Translations under genes and position numbers: made by a program
Notes under the pieces: generated by a model
Database searches by the model: none
What the model saw: the letters and a program-made list of their open reading frames with translations, nothing else
What the model was told of the DNA's origin: nothing
Shown: positions 1-8,318 of the stretch, one piece after another
How positions within the stretch are numbered: position 1 is the first letter of the stretch
How the letters are laid out: each line of letters starts with the position of its first letter
NCBI RefSeq assembly: GCF_030440575.1
Contig: NZ_CP047189.1
Span: 2,046,001-2,110,000, forward strand
DNA length: 64,000 bases
Origin: Corynebacterium ciconiae DSM 44920
GTDB lineage: Bacteria; Actinomycetota; Actinomycetes; Mycobacteriales; Mycobacteriaceae
Reading direction: 5' to 3'

Positions 1-153
1 AAGAGGATAATTGCTGTCGTTAGCACAACGCTTGCACTGTGACGACCTGGAGCACCTCGCGCCACCCCACCTCGCCTCACCGCTGGCGTGACGGGGCGCC
101 GCGAGGGCCGCGGGATCGTCCAGTTTGTCTTCTTCACGATGGAAAAGAGGAAC

Positions 154-2133
154 ATGAACGCGACATCCTCCGACACGGGCTCGCCTGCGCCGCAGACGCG
201 TGGCCCCATCAGCGAGTTAACGCTGAGGGCGGTGATCATCGGTGGTCTCATCACCCTGGTGTTCACCGCCGCCAATGTGTACTTAGGGCTCAAGGTGGGC
301 CTGACCTTTGCCACCTCTATCCCGGCTGCGGTGATCTCGATGGCGATTCTGCGTAAGTTCGCGGGACACACCATCCAAGAAAACAACATCGTGCAGACGA
401 TCGCCTCTGCCGCTGGTACCTTGTCCGCCATCATCTTCGTTCTGCCCGGCCTGGTGATGATCGGCTGGTGGAGCGGCTTCTCCTACTGGGAGACCGCCTT
501 CGTGTGCGCCATCGGCGGCATCCTGGGCGTGATGTATTCCATCCCGCTGCGCCGCGCCCTCGTGACCGGCTCGGACCTTCCCTACCCTGAAGGTGTGGCC
601 GCCGCCGAGGTACTCAAGGTCGGCGATGAGCAGGGCTCCGCAGAGGAAAACAAGCGCGGCCTGGCCGTGATCGTCGGCGGTGCTCTTGTGTCCGCTGGTT
701 ATGGTCTGCTGGCTGCGGTGCGCGCCGTGGCTGGTTCGGTGACCTCCACGTTCAAGTTCGGTGCCGGCGGCACCATGATCGGCGGCAGCCTTTCGCTGGC
801 GCTGATCGGCGTGGGCCACTTGGTGGGCGTGGCTGTCGGTATCGCCATGCTCGTGGGCTTGGCTATCTCCTATGGCGTGCTGCTGCCCATGTTTACCTCC
901 AGCGATATCGCTGCCGGAGGGGATCTGCAGGAAATCGTGCCCAGCATGTTCTCCTCCGATGTGCGTTTTGTGGGCGCCGGGGCGATGGCGGTGGCCGCCA
1001 TCTGGACCCTGCTGAAGATCATCGGCCCCATCGTTTCCGGCATGAAGGATGCGCTCGCGTCTTCCCGTGCCCGCCACGATGGCCAGTCGGTGCCGCTCAC
1101 CGAGCGCGACATCCCCTTCAGCATCGTGGTCACCACCACCGTGGTGTCGATGGTGCCGGTGGGATTGCTGCTGTGGCTCTTTGTGAAGGACTCCTCCATC
1201 ACCCACCACACCACCGGCCTGGTGCTACTCAGCATCATCTATGTGCTCTTGGTGGGCTTGGTGGTCGCTGGTATCTGCGGCTACATGGCGGGTCTCATCG
1301 GCGCCTCGAACTCCCCGATCTCCGGTGTGGGCATCATCGTGGTGATCACCGCGGCACTGCTGATCAAGCTGGTCACCGGTAATGAACACGAGACCAACGC
1401 CACTCCCCTAGTGGCCTACACCCTGTTTACCTCCGCGGTGGTCTTCGGTATTGCCACGATTTCGAACGATAACCTGCAGGATCTCAAGACCGGCCAGCTG
1501 GTGGGCGCGACCCCGTGGCGCCAGCAGTTCGCGCTGATTATCGGTGTGCTTTTCGGTTCGGCCATCATCCCGCCGGTGCTGCAGCTGATGCTCACCGGTT
1601 TCGGTTTCGTGGGCATGGAGGGTGCCGGCCCGGACGCCCTCGCCGCTCCTCAGGCGGCGCTGCTGTCCAGCGTGGCAGAGGGTATCTTCGGCGATTCCTT
1701 GGATTGGAGCCGTATCGGCCTCGGCGCACTCATTGGCGCCGGCATCATTGTGGTGGACGAGATTTTGCGCCGCACCACCCGTTTCTCTCTGCCGCCGCTG
1801 GCTGTGGGCATGGGCATGTACCTGCCCGTGTCGCTGACCCTGATCGTGCCGATCGGCGCGTTCATCGGTTTCTTCTACAACCGCTGGGCTGATAAGCACT
1901 CCGATCCGGAGCCGATCAAGCGTCTTGGTGTGCTGCTGGCCACCGGCCTCATCGTAGGCGAGTCGCTGTTTGGTGTGCTCAACGCCGGCATCATCGCCGC
2001 CGCAGGCACCTCCGAACCGCTCGCGCTGTTCGGCGATGATTTCGCCCCCATCGCTAACTGGCTGGGTGTGATCGTCTTCGCCGGCGCGGCCGCTGCCATG
2101 TATCGCTGGGTGGCTAAGAAGGCCACGAGCTAG
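154..2133 (+). CDS. OPT family oligopeptide transporter
   Basis: Integral membrane protein of about 659 residues, of the OPT (oligopeptide/metal-chelate transporter) family, expected to import small peptides or related solutes across the cytoplasmic membrane. The sequence alternates long hydrophobic helices with short loops throughout. The N-terminal helix is followed by the typical OPT stretch with YLGLKVGLTFATSIPAA, and a DLPYPEGVAAAEVLK segment follows around residue 150. Length fits prokaryotic OPT members. I chose the ATG at 154 because AGAGGA lies just upstream; in-frame ATGs at 88 and 139 lack such a site. A strong hairpin follows the gene, so it is probably monocistronic. The substrate cannot be read from sequence. 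Confidence 0.88.
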   Translation: MNATSSDTGSPAPQTRGPISELTLRAVIIGGLITLVFTAANVYLGLKVGLTFATSIPAAVISMAILRKFAGHTIQENNIVQTIASAAGTLSAIIFVLPGLVMIGWWSGFSYWETAFVCAIGGILGVMYSIPLRRALVTGSDLPYPEGVAAAEVLKVGDEQGSAEENKRGLAVIVGGALVSAGYGLLAAVRAVAGSVTSTFKFGAGGTMIGGSLSLALIGVGHLVGVAVGIAMLVGLAISYGVLLPMFTSSDIAAGGDLQEIVPSMFSSDVRFVGAGAMAVAAIWTLLKIIGPIVSGMKDALASSRARHDGQSVPLTERDIPFSIVVTTTVVSMVPVGLLLWLFVKDSSITHHTTGLVLLSIIYVLLVGLVVAGICGYMAGLIGASNSPISGVGIIVVITAALLIKLVTGNEHETNATPLVAYTLFTSAVVFGIATISNDNLQDLKTGQLVGATPWRQQFALIIGVLFGSAIIPPVLQLMLTGFGFVGMEGAGPDALAAPQAALLSSVAEGIFGDSLDWSRIGLGALIGAGIIVVDEILRRTTRFSLPPLAVGMGMYLPVSLTLIVPIGAFIGFFYNRWADKHSDPEPIKRLGVLLATGLIVGESLFGVLNAGIIAAAGTSEPLALFGDDFAPIANWLGVIVFAGAAAAMYRWVAKKATS

Positions 2134-2272
2134 GATTCCAGGAGCGTGCGCGCCATGCTCACTGTCGCACCCACTGTGTTGGCGCTTGGTTGTGTGCCTC
2201 GGTCGGGGCACCCCGAACGCCACGAGATGGAAGCCCGCTAGATAGCAGCGCTCACCGACGTGGGCCTTCCTC

Positions 2273-2305
2273 GGACCCCAGTAGGTCTCTCACCTACTGG
2301 GGTCC
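2273..2305 (+). terminator. Perfect 14-bp inverted repeat after the OPT gene
   Basis: GGACCCCAGTAGGT and its exact complement ACCTACTGGGGTCC are separated by a 5-base loop. It lies about 140 bases after the OPT stop and 115 bases before the next gene. There is no clear T run, so it may be an atypical terminator or another RNA structure. Confidence 0.55.
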
Positions 2306-2420
2306 CTGTGTATCTAAGCTGCCGACGCTCAAGGGACACATGCCCCCCGTCTCGCGCAGCCCTACCCTCTTCGTGGGCTCCATTCTTGTCAGCATTCTAT
2401 AATTTTATTATTTTAGATTC

Positions 2421-3032
2421 ATGGAATTCCATAGTGAACACAGCGAGGACGACCTAGCCAACCTAATGCGTCGACACGGGGAGCTTGAGAACCGAGTCAC
2501 CGCCCTAGAACGCACCGTGTCCCTACATCACGGCCTGCTCCCTGCAGCTGCAGACGTCGACACGCCTCAAGCACACACGTCTCACCGCGTGATCGAAGGT
2601 TCCTCCTCCAAGGAGCCTGACCTCTGGTTGTTGCGCGCTCTTGCTAAGCATTCTGACCCTGCGACGAGGCCTCAAGGATCTGTGGTTTTCGGTGGAAACG
2701 CACGCACTTCGGGAACGGGAGATGTTCAATACCAGTGGCATCGCGCGACCGATGCGCTGCTGGAGGTGGACTGGTCCCCCATGCTCGAGCGGCTGCAAGC
2801 GATCGCACACCCCATGCGCGGAGCGATACTCCAGCGACTCTTGCAGAGCCCTGCGACAGCAGCCCAACTCGTTAGCGACGGGATTGTCACCTCTCCTGGG
2901 ACGGCCTATCACCACTTATCGGCACTCTCCGGCAGCGGTTGGGTGAGCAAATCAGGAGATGGCCACTACAGCGTGCGCCCCACTCGAGTAGTGGCACTTT
3001 TAACCATCATCGCCGCATCTGAAGACCACTAG
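2421..3032 (+). CDS. Winged-helix (ArsR-like) transcriptional regulator with N-terminal coiled coil
   Basis: 203 residues. The N-terminus (about 8-40) is a heptad-rich helix with RRHGELENRVTALERTV, likely a dimerising coiled coil. The C-terminal half is an ArsR-type winged helix: LQAIAHPMRGAILQRLL, then a recognition-helix region ending YHHLSALSGSGWV and a wing. No cysteine or histidine metal-site pattern is visible, so metal sensing is not implied. Only 12 bases separate it from the serine hydrolase gene that follows, and that gene's ribosome binding site overlaps this stop codon. The likely role is local control of the three-gene unit 2421-4520. The inducing signal is unknown. Confidence 0.7.
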   Translation: MEFHSEHSEDDLANLMRRHGELENRVTALERTVSLHHGLLPAAADVDTPQAHTSHRVIEGSSSKEPDLWLLRALAKHSDPATRPQGSVVFGGNARTSGTGDVQYQWHRATDALLEVDWSPMLERLQAIAHPMRGAILQRLLQSPATAAQLVSDGIVTSPGTAYHHLSALSGSGWVSKSGDGHYSVRPTRVVALLTIIAASEDH

Positions 3033-3044
3033 GAGGCCCCATCA

Positions 3045-4145
3045 ATGCACTCCTTTCAATCTCAATCACCTGACCGTACAAGGCCTCGTTATCCGGCAGC
3101 CGTCGTGGCTGCAATCGCGGTGGGATTAGCGGTTGCCATCTCGGCATTCTTTCTTGGTCCGCAGCGGATCTCACTTTCAACCCAAAGCACTGGTGATGGA
3201 CACCTAGCCGCTGTCTTAGGCGCCCACGCCGACGCTGGGCAGCACGACCTCTCCGCCTTCGTTGTCTCCGGTGACACGACCACTTTTGCCGGCGTGGGAG
3301 CTGACGAAAATACTGAGCTTGAGATAGGTTCCATTAGCAAAATGTTCACCGCTGAGCTACTCAGCCACCGACTGGCAGAAGATTGCCTCACCCCACAGAC
3401 AACCGTGGGAGATATTCACCCCACGGGCGGCGCCATCGACGATGCCACCCTCATCGAGCTAGCCGAGCACACCTCAGGGCTACCACGCTTGGGAGGTACC
3501 AGCCCTCTGCGCAGTTTGGGATTAGCTTTCCTCGGAACAGATCCTTATCGCGGGGTCTCGCCAGCGGAGGTTTTCAAGGCCGCAGGTCGTGCACGGCTTG
3601 AGGATCGTGGGCAGGTGCGTTACTCCAATCTCGGCTACGCACTGCTAGGACAGCTTTTAGCAGAACAAGCTGGAAAGCCGTGGCAGGAACTTGTGTCAGA
3701 AGAAATCCTAGAACCACTCGGCATGAGCTCTACCTATGCTCCAGTGAGCACGCTTCCCCCGACGGCACCCCATGGATTTACGGCATCAGGCCTGACTGCA
3801 CAGCCCTGGATTATGGAAGGCTACGCACCAGCAGGCGGCTTACGCTCTACCAGCACCGACATGGCGAAGTTCGCGCAGTTGATTGCATCTCACGCCACAT
3901 CTGCCGCTGTCAGTTTCGCTAGCCAAGACAGTCCGCTGAGTAGTGACAGGTCTTCCGACTCCCCGCGGGCCCCATTGGGATGGATGCAGGATGCGGACGG
4001 CCTGTGGTGGCATAACGGCGGCACCGGCGGTTACTCCACCATCCTCATCATCGATCCACGCACTGGGGACAGTGCATTCGTCGCAGGGAACACCGCTACC
4101 GGAGTCGACGATCTGGGCGCTGTCCTGTTGCGGGAAGGACGGTAG
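3045..4145 (+). CDS. Serine hydrolase, class C beta-lactamase/penicillin-binding (CubicO) family
   Basis: 366 residues. A hydrophobic segment near residues 18-37 is a signal anchor, so the catalytic domain should lie outside the membrane. All three class C motifs are visible: SISK (Ser96-Lys99), YSN (193-195) and HNG (323-325) in place of KTG. The order and spacing fit the beta-lactamase-related CubicO/EstB family, which includes esterases, D-aminopeptidases and penicillin-recognising enzymes. It sits second in a unit with a winged-helix regulator before it and a small membrane protein 6 bases after it. A role in cell-wall or beta-lactam response is possible but not shown; substrate is unknown. 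Confidence 0.82.
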   Translation: MHSFQSQSPDRTRPRYPAAVVAAIAVGLAVAISAFFLGPQRISLSTQSTGDGHLAAVLGAHADAGQHDLSAFVVSGDTTTFAGVGADENTELEIGSISKMFTAELLSHRLAEDCLTPQTTVGDIHPTGGAIDDATLIELAEHTSGLPRLGGTSPLRSLGLAFLGTDPYRGVSPAEVFKAAGRARLEDRGQVRYSNLGYALLGQLLAEQAGKPWQELVSEEILEPLGMSSTYAPVSTLPPTAPHGFTASGLTAQPWIMEGYAPAGGLRSTSTDMAKFAQLIASHATSAAVSFASQDSPLSSDRSSDSPRAPLGWMQDADGLWWHNGGTGGYSTILIIDPRTGDSAFVAGNTATGVDDLGAVLLREGR

Positions 4146-4151
4146 ACGACT

Positions 4152-4520
4152 GTGAACACCTACACCGATATTCTCCCGTGGCTCATCCTCGCCTTCATCG
4201 TTGGTGACCTAAGTGTTTCCAGCTGGTTTCTGTACTCCAAAAACCTGCGAGGCAAACACCTCACCACAGTCGCCAGACCACAACTGCGTCCAGGTCGCGC
4301 CGCGGTACGTGGACTAATCGCCTTGTTCAATGTGGCCTTCGCAGTTTTCGTGCTGCGGGGAAGCCTCATTCCTTGGAACAGCGTTATTCCCGTAGAGCTG
4401 TGGTGGGCCGTGTGCATTCTAATTTTCCTCTATAGCTTTCTCACGACGCTGGTGATCGTGACGTCAATGAAGAAAACTGGGATCCCGCGGCAAGAGAGCG
4501 CAAGCCCAGACCGTAGCTGA
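4152..4520 (+). CDS. Small integral membrane protein, unknown function
   Basis: 122 residues starting at GTG 4152, six bases after the serine hydrolase stop. Three or four hydrophobic helices are visible (about 10-28, 55-72, 83-103), separated by a basic loop around residues 35-52. I do not recognise the family. Its position suggests it is co-expressed with the regulator and hydrolase and may anchor or modulate the hydrolase. The gene ends about 75 bases before maf, which has its own upstream gap. Confidence 0.6.
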   Translation: MNTYTDILPWLILAFIVGDLSVSSWFLYSKNLRGKHLTTVARPQLRPGRAAVRGLIALFNVAFAVFVLRGSLIPWNSVIPVELWWAVCILIFLYSFLTTLVIVTSMKKTGIPRQESASPDRS

Positions 4521-4595
4521 CTCACGCCGCGCGATACGTCCTGTTCAGCGACCACACCCCACAAGCGTGCAGCGCGCTGTCCTACACTTGCTCCC

Positions 4596-5249
4596 ATGAA
4601 ACTCGTGCTGGGATCCTCCTCCCCCTCCCGCAAAGGCTTGCTGCGTGCCGGCGGCATTGACCCGCTCATCCACGCCCCCAATGTCGACGAAGAAGCGGTG
4701 CTTGCTTGCCACACCGGAGCCAGCGCCAAGGACGCGGTGCTCGCCCTAGCCGAGGCGAAGGCGCAGGCGGTGGCCCCGCTCTACCCGGAGGATGTGGTGG
4801 TGGCGTGCGATTCCATGCTGCTACTGGACGGCAAGTTGCAGGGAAAGCCGAAGACGGTCGACAGAGCCGTCGAACGCTGGCGCCAGCAGCGCGGAAAGAC
4901 AGCTGAGCTGCTGACAGGGCACTGCGTTGTGCTGCCGGAGACTGCACAACCCAGCGGTGGCGATTCCATAGGCACCGAACGAGTGCACCACGTGGAGTGC
5001 GTGCGGACCCTGATCCGCTTTGGCAGCCCGAGCGATGCGGATATTCGCGCCTATGCTGAGGGCGGTGAGCCTTTGTTCTGTGCTGGGGCCTTCACCTTAG
5101 AGGCCCAGGGGGCGTGGTTTATCGACTCGATCGAGGGCGATCCCTCCAGCGTGATTGGCCTGAGCCTGCCGCTGGTGCGCCGTGTTCTCGCCGAGTACGG
5201 GGTGGATATTTCTTCCCTATGGAACCGTGGGGATCACGCGCACAACTAA
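4596..5249 (+). CDS. maf: Maf family nucleotide pyrophosphatase
   Basis: 217 residues. Maf proteins hydrolyse non-canonical or surplus nucleoside triphosphates (often dTTP/UTP) to monophosphate and pyrophosphate and influence septum formation. The N-terminal GSSSPSRKGLL motif, the VVVACDSMLLLDG segment with the conserved Asp, and the following GKP element are family hallmarks. Length is normal for the family. It is followed within 40 bases by the DUF3151 gene. In Corynebacterium a maf-like gene is known close to the accBC region, which agrees with the position here. Confidence 0.88.
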   Translation: MKLVLGSSSPSRKGLLRAGGIDPLIHAPNVDEEAVLACHTGASAKDAVLALAEAKAQAVAPLYPEDVVVACDSMLLLDGKLQGKPKTVDRAVERWRQQRGKTAELLTGHCVVLPETAQPSGGDSIGTERVHHVECVRTLIRFGSPSDADIRAYAEGGEPLFCAGAFTLEAQGAWFIDSIEGDPSSVIGLSLPLVRRVLAEYGVDISSLWNRGDHAHN

Positions 5250-5287
5250 ACTCCCCTCAGCAGCAGGAAATGGCTAGTGTGGGGCGC

Positions 5288-5740
5288 ATGGCTATTAACA
5301 ATCTCATGGCACCGCAGCCCGTTCACCTGCCCGCTGACCCCGCAGCCGAGCGCTTTGGCGCCCAGCCTCAGGTCAGCTCCGCAGGGCTGAGCGTAGATTC
5401 CGCCGCCGTCGAGGCCGCCCACGAGGCGGTCCGGGAGTACCCGAGCAGCTCGCTGGCGTGGTCCATTCTCGCTATCGATGCCCTCGACCGCGGGGCCGAT
5501 GTGGCGGCCTATGCCTACGCCCGTACCGGCTACCACCGCGGGCTGGATGCCCTGCGCGGCTCCGGCTGGAAGGGCTTTGGCCCGGTACCCCACTCCCACG
5601 AGCCCAATCGCGGCGTGCTCTATGCCATCGCCGCCTTGGCGCTGGCCGCCCAGCGCATCGGCGAAACAGACGAGTACGAGCGCTGCGCGGCGCTGTTGGA
5701 GGACTGCGACCATGAGGCCGCAGCCTCACTTATCGTTTAA
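5288..5740 (+). CDS. DUF3151 family protein
   Basis: About 150 residues if started at ATG 5288; an ATG at 5270 with AGG close upstream is an alternative. The protein has the actinobacterial DUF3151 pattern: an N-terminal LPADPAAERF element, an Ala-rich helix with AVREYPSSSLAWSILA, and a helical segment around YAYARTGYHRGLDALRGSGWKGFGPVP. It looks soluble with TPR-like helices. Function is not known. Its TAA stop shares four bases with the stop of the convergent decarboxylase gene. Confidence 0.75.
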   Translation: MAINNLMAPQPVHLPADPAAERFGAQPQVSSAGLSVDSAAVEAAHEAVREYPSSSLAWSILAIDALDRGADVAAYAYARTGYHRGLDALRGSGWKGFGPVPHSHEPNRGVLYAIAALALAAQRIGETDEYERCAALLEDCDHEAAASLIV

Positions 5741-7440
5741 GATCGCGCATTCTTAGCTAGCGCCTCGGTGGTGGCAGCAAGCAGCGTAGGGATGTCGTCA
5801 CGGTCGGTGATGACCTCGACCAAGGCCAGCTTTTCGCTGGCCTTTTCTGCGTCCTGCAGGGCGCGCTTGAGCTCGCCGGCGGTGGCCGCGCGGCTGACCT
5901 GGGTGGTCGATTCATCGCCGCCGAAGGCCGCGGGAATCAGTTCCCAGTGGGTGGTGGGGATGTCGTTGTAGTACTGGTCGGCGCCGTGGATGGCGCGTTC
6001 GACGGTGTAGCCGGAGTTGTTGATCACCAGCACGATGGGGTTGAGGCCCTCACGCACCATGGTGGCCACCTCTTGGATGGTCAGCAGTGCGGAGCCGTCT
6101 CCCACCAGCAGGACCGGACGGCGGCTGCGATCAGCAAGCCCGGCACCGAGGGCTGCGGGCACGGAGTAGCCGATGGAGCCCCACAGGGGCTGGCCGATGA
6201 ACATGGAGCCAGCTGGCATATGCCGATCGGCCATGCCGAAGAAGCTGGTGCCTTGGTCGGCGATCACAATGGAGTCCGTGGGCAGCCACTCCGAGGCGAT
6301 AGTCCACAGATCGTTTTGTTCCAGCGGGGCGTCGTCCGCGGCGCGCTGCTTCTCTGGGGCAGAGAACTCCCCCAGTGGGTAGGCCTGGGCGGATCCCTCT
6401 TCGCCGAGTACCTCGGTGAGGGCATCCATGGCGTCCACGATGTGGATGGGGGCGAAGGCGCGGCCACCGACCGAGGCCTGTTGGGCCTCGACCTCGATGA
6501 TGCGCGCATCGTCGAGATTCGTAGAGAACCCTGCGGTGGTGTTGTCGGTGAACTCCACGCCTAAGGTGATCAGCCGCTCGGCGTTTTCCACTGCCCCCTT
6601 GGCTGCCGGCTTAGAAGCGGCACCGGCGTAGACACCGGCGAAGCGCGGGGAGCGCTCATCCACGAGGGTTTTGCCCCAAGCAAGGGTGGCATAGGGCAGG
6701 TCGGTGCTCTCGATCAGCTCTTTAAAGTGCTCCCAGCCGCCGAGGCGGTGCACCAGTAGGTCGGCGAGAATGGTGGTCTGTTTGCCGGCGAGGAACTCAC
6801 GGGCGGCGTCTTTGAAGGCCTCCACCGCAGCGCGGGAGGACACAGCTGGGCGCTTCGCGGTGATCTCATCGTCTGGACGATAGATGGGGGCGCGGGCAAC
6901 ATCAGGGCTGAGCACAAGGTAGCCGGGGCGGCGCTCGGTGAGCATGGTGCGAATCACGCGGTCGATCTCTCCGGCGGCGTTGGCCGGGGTCAGCCAGGCC
7001 TGCGCGCACGTGACCTCGGCGGCCATGTCGAAGAAGTGGTTGAAGCGGCCGTCCCCGAGGGTGTGGTGGACCTTGCGGCCGCTGGCCTGCGTGGCGCGGG
7101 AGGGCGCGCCCACGATGTGCAGCACTGGGGCATATTCGGCGTAGGAGCCGGCGGTGGCGTTGATCGCAGACAGCTCGCCCACACCGAAGGTGGTGACCAT
7201 GGCGGCAAAGCCGCGCACGCGGGCGTAGGCGTCGGCGCAGTAACCGGCGTTGAGTTCGTTGGTGTTGCCCACCCAGCGCAGACTGGGATGGGACAAGATG
7301 TTGTCCAGGAAGGGCAGGTTGAAGTCGCCGGGAACACCGAAGACATCGGTGGCGGGGGTTTCGGCCACGCGGTCGAAGAGATAGTCGGCAACGGTGTAGG
7401 TGCGCTCCGCCGCTGTGGGGGCGGTTGTCTGTTCAGCCAT
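5737..7440 (-). CDS. Thiamine-diphosphate-dependent 2-oxo-acid decarboxylase (pyruvate/indolepyruvate decarboxylase family)
   Basis: 567 residues, normal for the family. The enzyme removes CO2 from a 2-oxo acid to give an aldehyde. The N-terminal domain has the activating Glu in NTNELNAGYCADAYAR and the paired histidines in KVHHTLGDG. The C-terminal cofactor domain has GDGSALLTIQ and then VINNSGYTVE, the Mg-ThDP GDG-(x)n-NN motif. Which oxo acid is used (pyruvate, indolepyruvate or branched-chain) cannot be decided here. Start ATG 7440 has GAGGAG upstream. It converges with the DUF3151 gene. Thiamine synthesis (thiC) elsewhere in this window supplies the cofactor precursor. Confidence 0.88.
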   Translation of the reverse strand: MAEQTTAPTAAERTYTVADYLFDRVAETPATDVFGVPGDFNLPFLDNILSHPSLRWVGNTNELNAGYCADAYARVRGFAAMVTTFGVGELSAINATAGSYAEYAPVLHIVGAPSRATQASGRKVHHTLGDGRFNHFFDMAAEVTCAQAWLTPANAAGEIDRVIRTMLTERRPGYLVLSPDVARAPIYRPDDEITAKRPAVSSRAAVEAFKDAAREFLAGKQTTILADLLVHRLGGWEHFKELIESTDLPYATLAWGKTLVDERSPRFAGVYAGAASKPAAKGAVENAERLITLGVEFTDNTTAGFSTNLDDARIIEVEAQQASVGGRAFAPIHIVDAMDALTEVLGEEGSAQAYPLGEFSAPEKQRAADDAPLEQNDLWTIASEWLPTDSIVIADQGTSFFGMADRHMPAGSMFIGQPLWGSIGYSVPAALGAGLADRSRRPVLLVGDGSALLTIQEVATMVREGLNPIVLVINNSGYTVERAIHGADQYYNDIPTTHWELIPAAFGGDESTTQVSRAATAGELKRALQDAEKASEKLALVEVITDRDDIPTLLAATTEALAKNARS

Positions 7441-7736
7441 AGTGATGGAACTCCTCGTGTGATGGTCCAGCTCGATCCAGCACAGGCGGCCAGGGTGTGC
7501 CGCGGGGTAGTCCCCTGGATTCGAGCAATGGGTGATTCACGCCGAGGCGCGGCCGCCGGATCACGGTGCCGAGCCTCAAGCGTAGGGCCATGCTACGCCG
7601 CATCCGGCCACAGGCGCGGGGCGAAGCCGCCCCTCCACTGGGCATTCTCAAGGCTGAGCAGGAACATCTTTGCCAGCTCCTACAGGTGCATCATGCTTAT
7701 CGACGCCACCTCGAAGCCTTCTCCCTTCGTGCCGCT
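7441..7736. other. Gap between the decarboxylase and a small hypothetical gene
   Basis: No convincing gene. It holds a short inverted repeat, GCGTAG/CTACGC (7580-7598, loop of 7), which could end the 7737-8153 transcript, and one copy of the recurrent 12-mer at 7695-7706. Promoter elements for the decarboxylase should lie here on the minus strand, but I could not place them with confidence. Confidence 0.5.
7695..7706 (+). repeat. Recurrent 12-mer GCTTATCGACGC, copy 1
   Basis: Exact copy in an intergenic region. Other exact copies are at 28294, 36458 (minus strand), 49379 and 62022. Confidence 0.6.
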
Positions 7737-8153
7737 TTACACGCGCGGCCACTCCTTCATCACGTCCTCGTGGTCGAGGCTGGTCCAACGGGCGTGCTGC
7801 GGTTCTTGGGTGCGCACTGCCGCCACGAGGGACTCCGCCACCCACACATCGCCAACGATCATCATTACGCTTTCCACCAGCCCAGTAAGGGTGCGCGGTT
7901 TAGTGGAAGCGGCCTGCTTGACCTTCTCGGTGCGGATGCGCCCGAGGGCGTTGTCCCGCTGGGCATCATCGACCACGAAGGAACGGATGGTATTCAGGGC
8001 GTCTACTTCTTGGGTGCCGTCTAAGCCGGCGGCGAGCACTGCCCGCACGAAGGCTTTTTCATCATCGCTCCCAGGCCGCAGCAGCACCATCAGCCGCCGC
8101 TGGTTGAGCTCCAGGGCTGCGATGCGCCGCTCAAGCGACTGCACATCAGTCAT
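7737..8153 (-). CDS. Hypothetical protein with N-terminal coiled coil
   Basis: 138 residues. ATG 8153 has AAGGAGAG seven bases upstream, a strong initiation site that supports a real gene. The first 25 residues, with SLERRIAALELNQRRLMVLL, predict a short coiled coil. The rest is mixed helix without cysteine or transmembrane segments and ends with a Trp-containing tail. I do not recognise the family. It lies alone between the decarboxylase and the ATP-grasp gene on the same strand. Confidence 0.55.
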   Translation of the reverse strand: MTDVQSLERRIAALELNQRRLMVLLRPGSDDEKAFVRAVLAAGLDGTQEVDALNTIRSFVVDDAQRDNALGRIRTEKVKQAASTKPRTLTGLVESVMMIVGDVWVAESLVAAVRTQEPQHARWTSLDHEDVMKEWPRV

Positions 8154-8245
8154 CAGTTTCTCTCCTTAAGTCACATGCGCCCACCGTCGGCGATGACGGG
8201 CGAGGGTGGGCTGATTATAAAACCGCCGCCTGTGCGCGCTACGAA

Positions 8246-8280
8246 GGCCCGGCCCCGATGAGATTCACCGGGACCGGGCC
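8246..8280 (-). terminator. Hairpin downstream of the ATP-grasp gene
   Basis: GGCCCGGCCCC and GGGACCGGGCC form an 11-bp stem with one G-T pair and a 13-base loop. It lies 39 bases beyond the ATP-grasp stop on the minus strand. No T run is seen. Confidence 0.5.
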
Positions 8281-8318
8281 GAAGTACACGTCTGCTGGCT
8301 CAGTGGCCGCGCGGGGTC

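Noticed and set aside
283..1209. Long minus-strand open frame across the OPT transporter gene
   Set aside because: His/Gly/Ala-rich translation typical of an antisense shadow in GC-rich DNA; the plus strand encodes a clear transporter.
7036..8169. Plus-strand frame of 377 codons opposite the decarboxylase and hypothetical gene
   Set aside because: Crosses two real minus-strand genes, has no domain or ribosome binding site.
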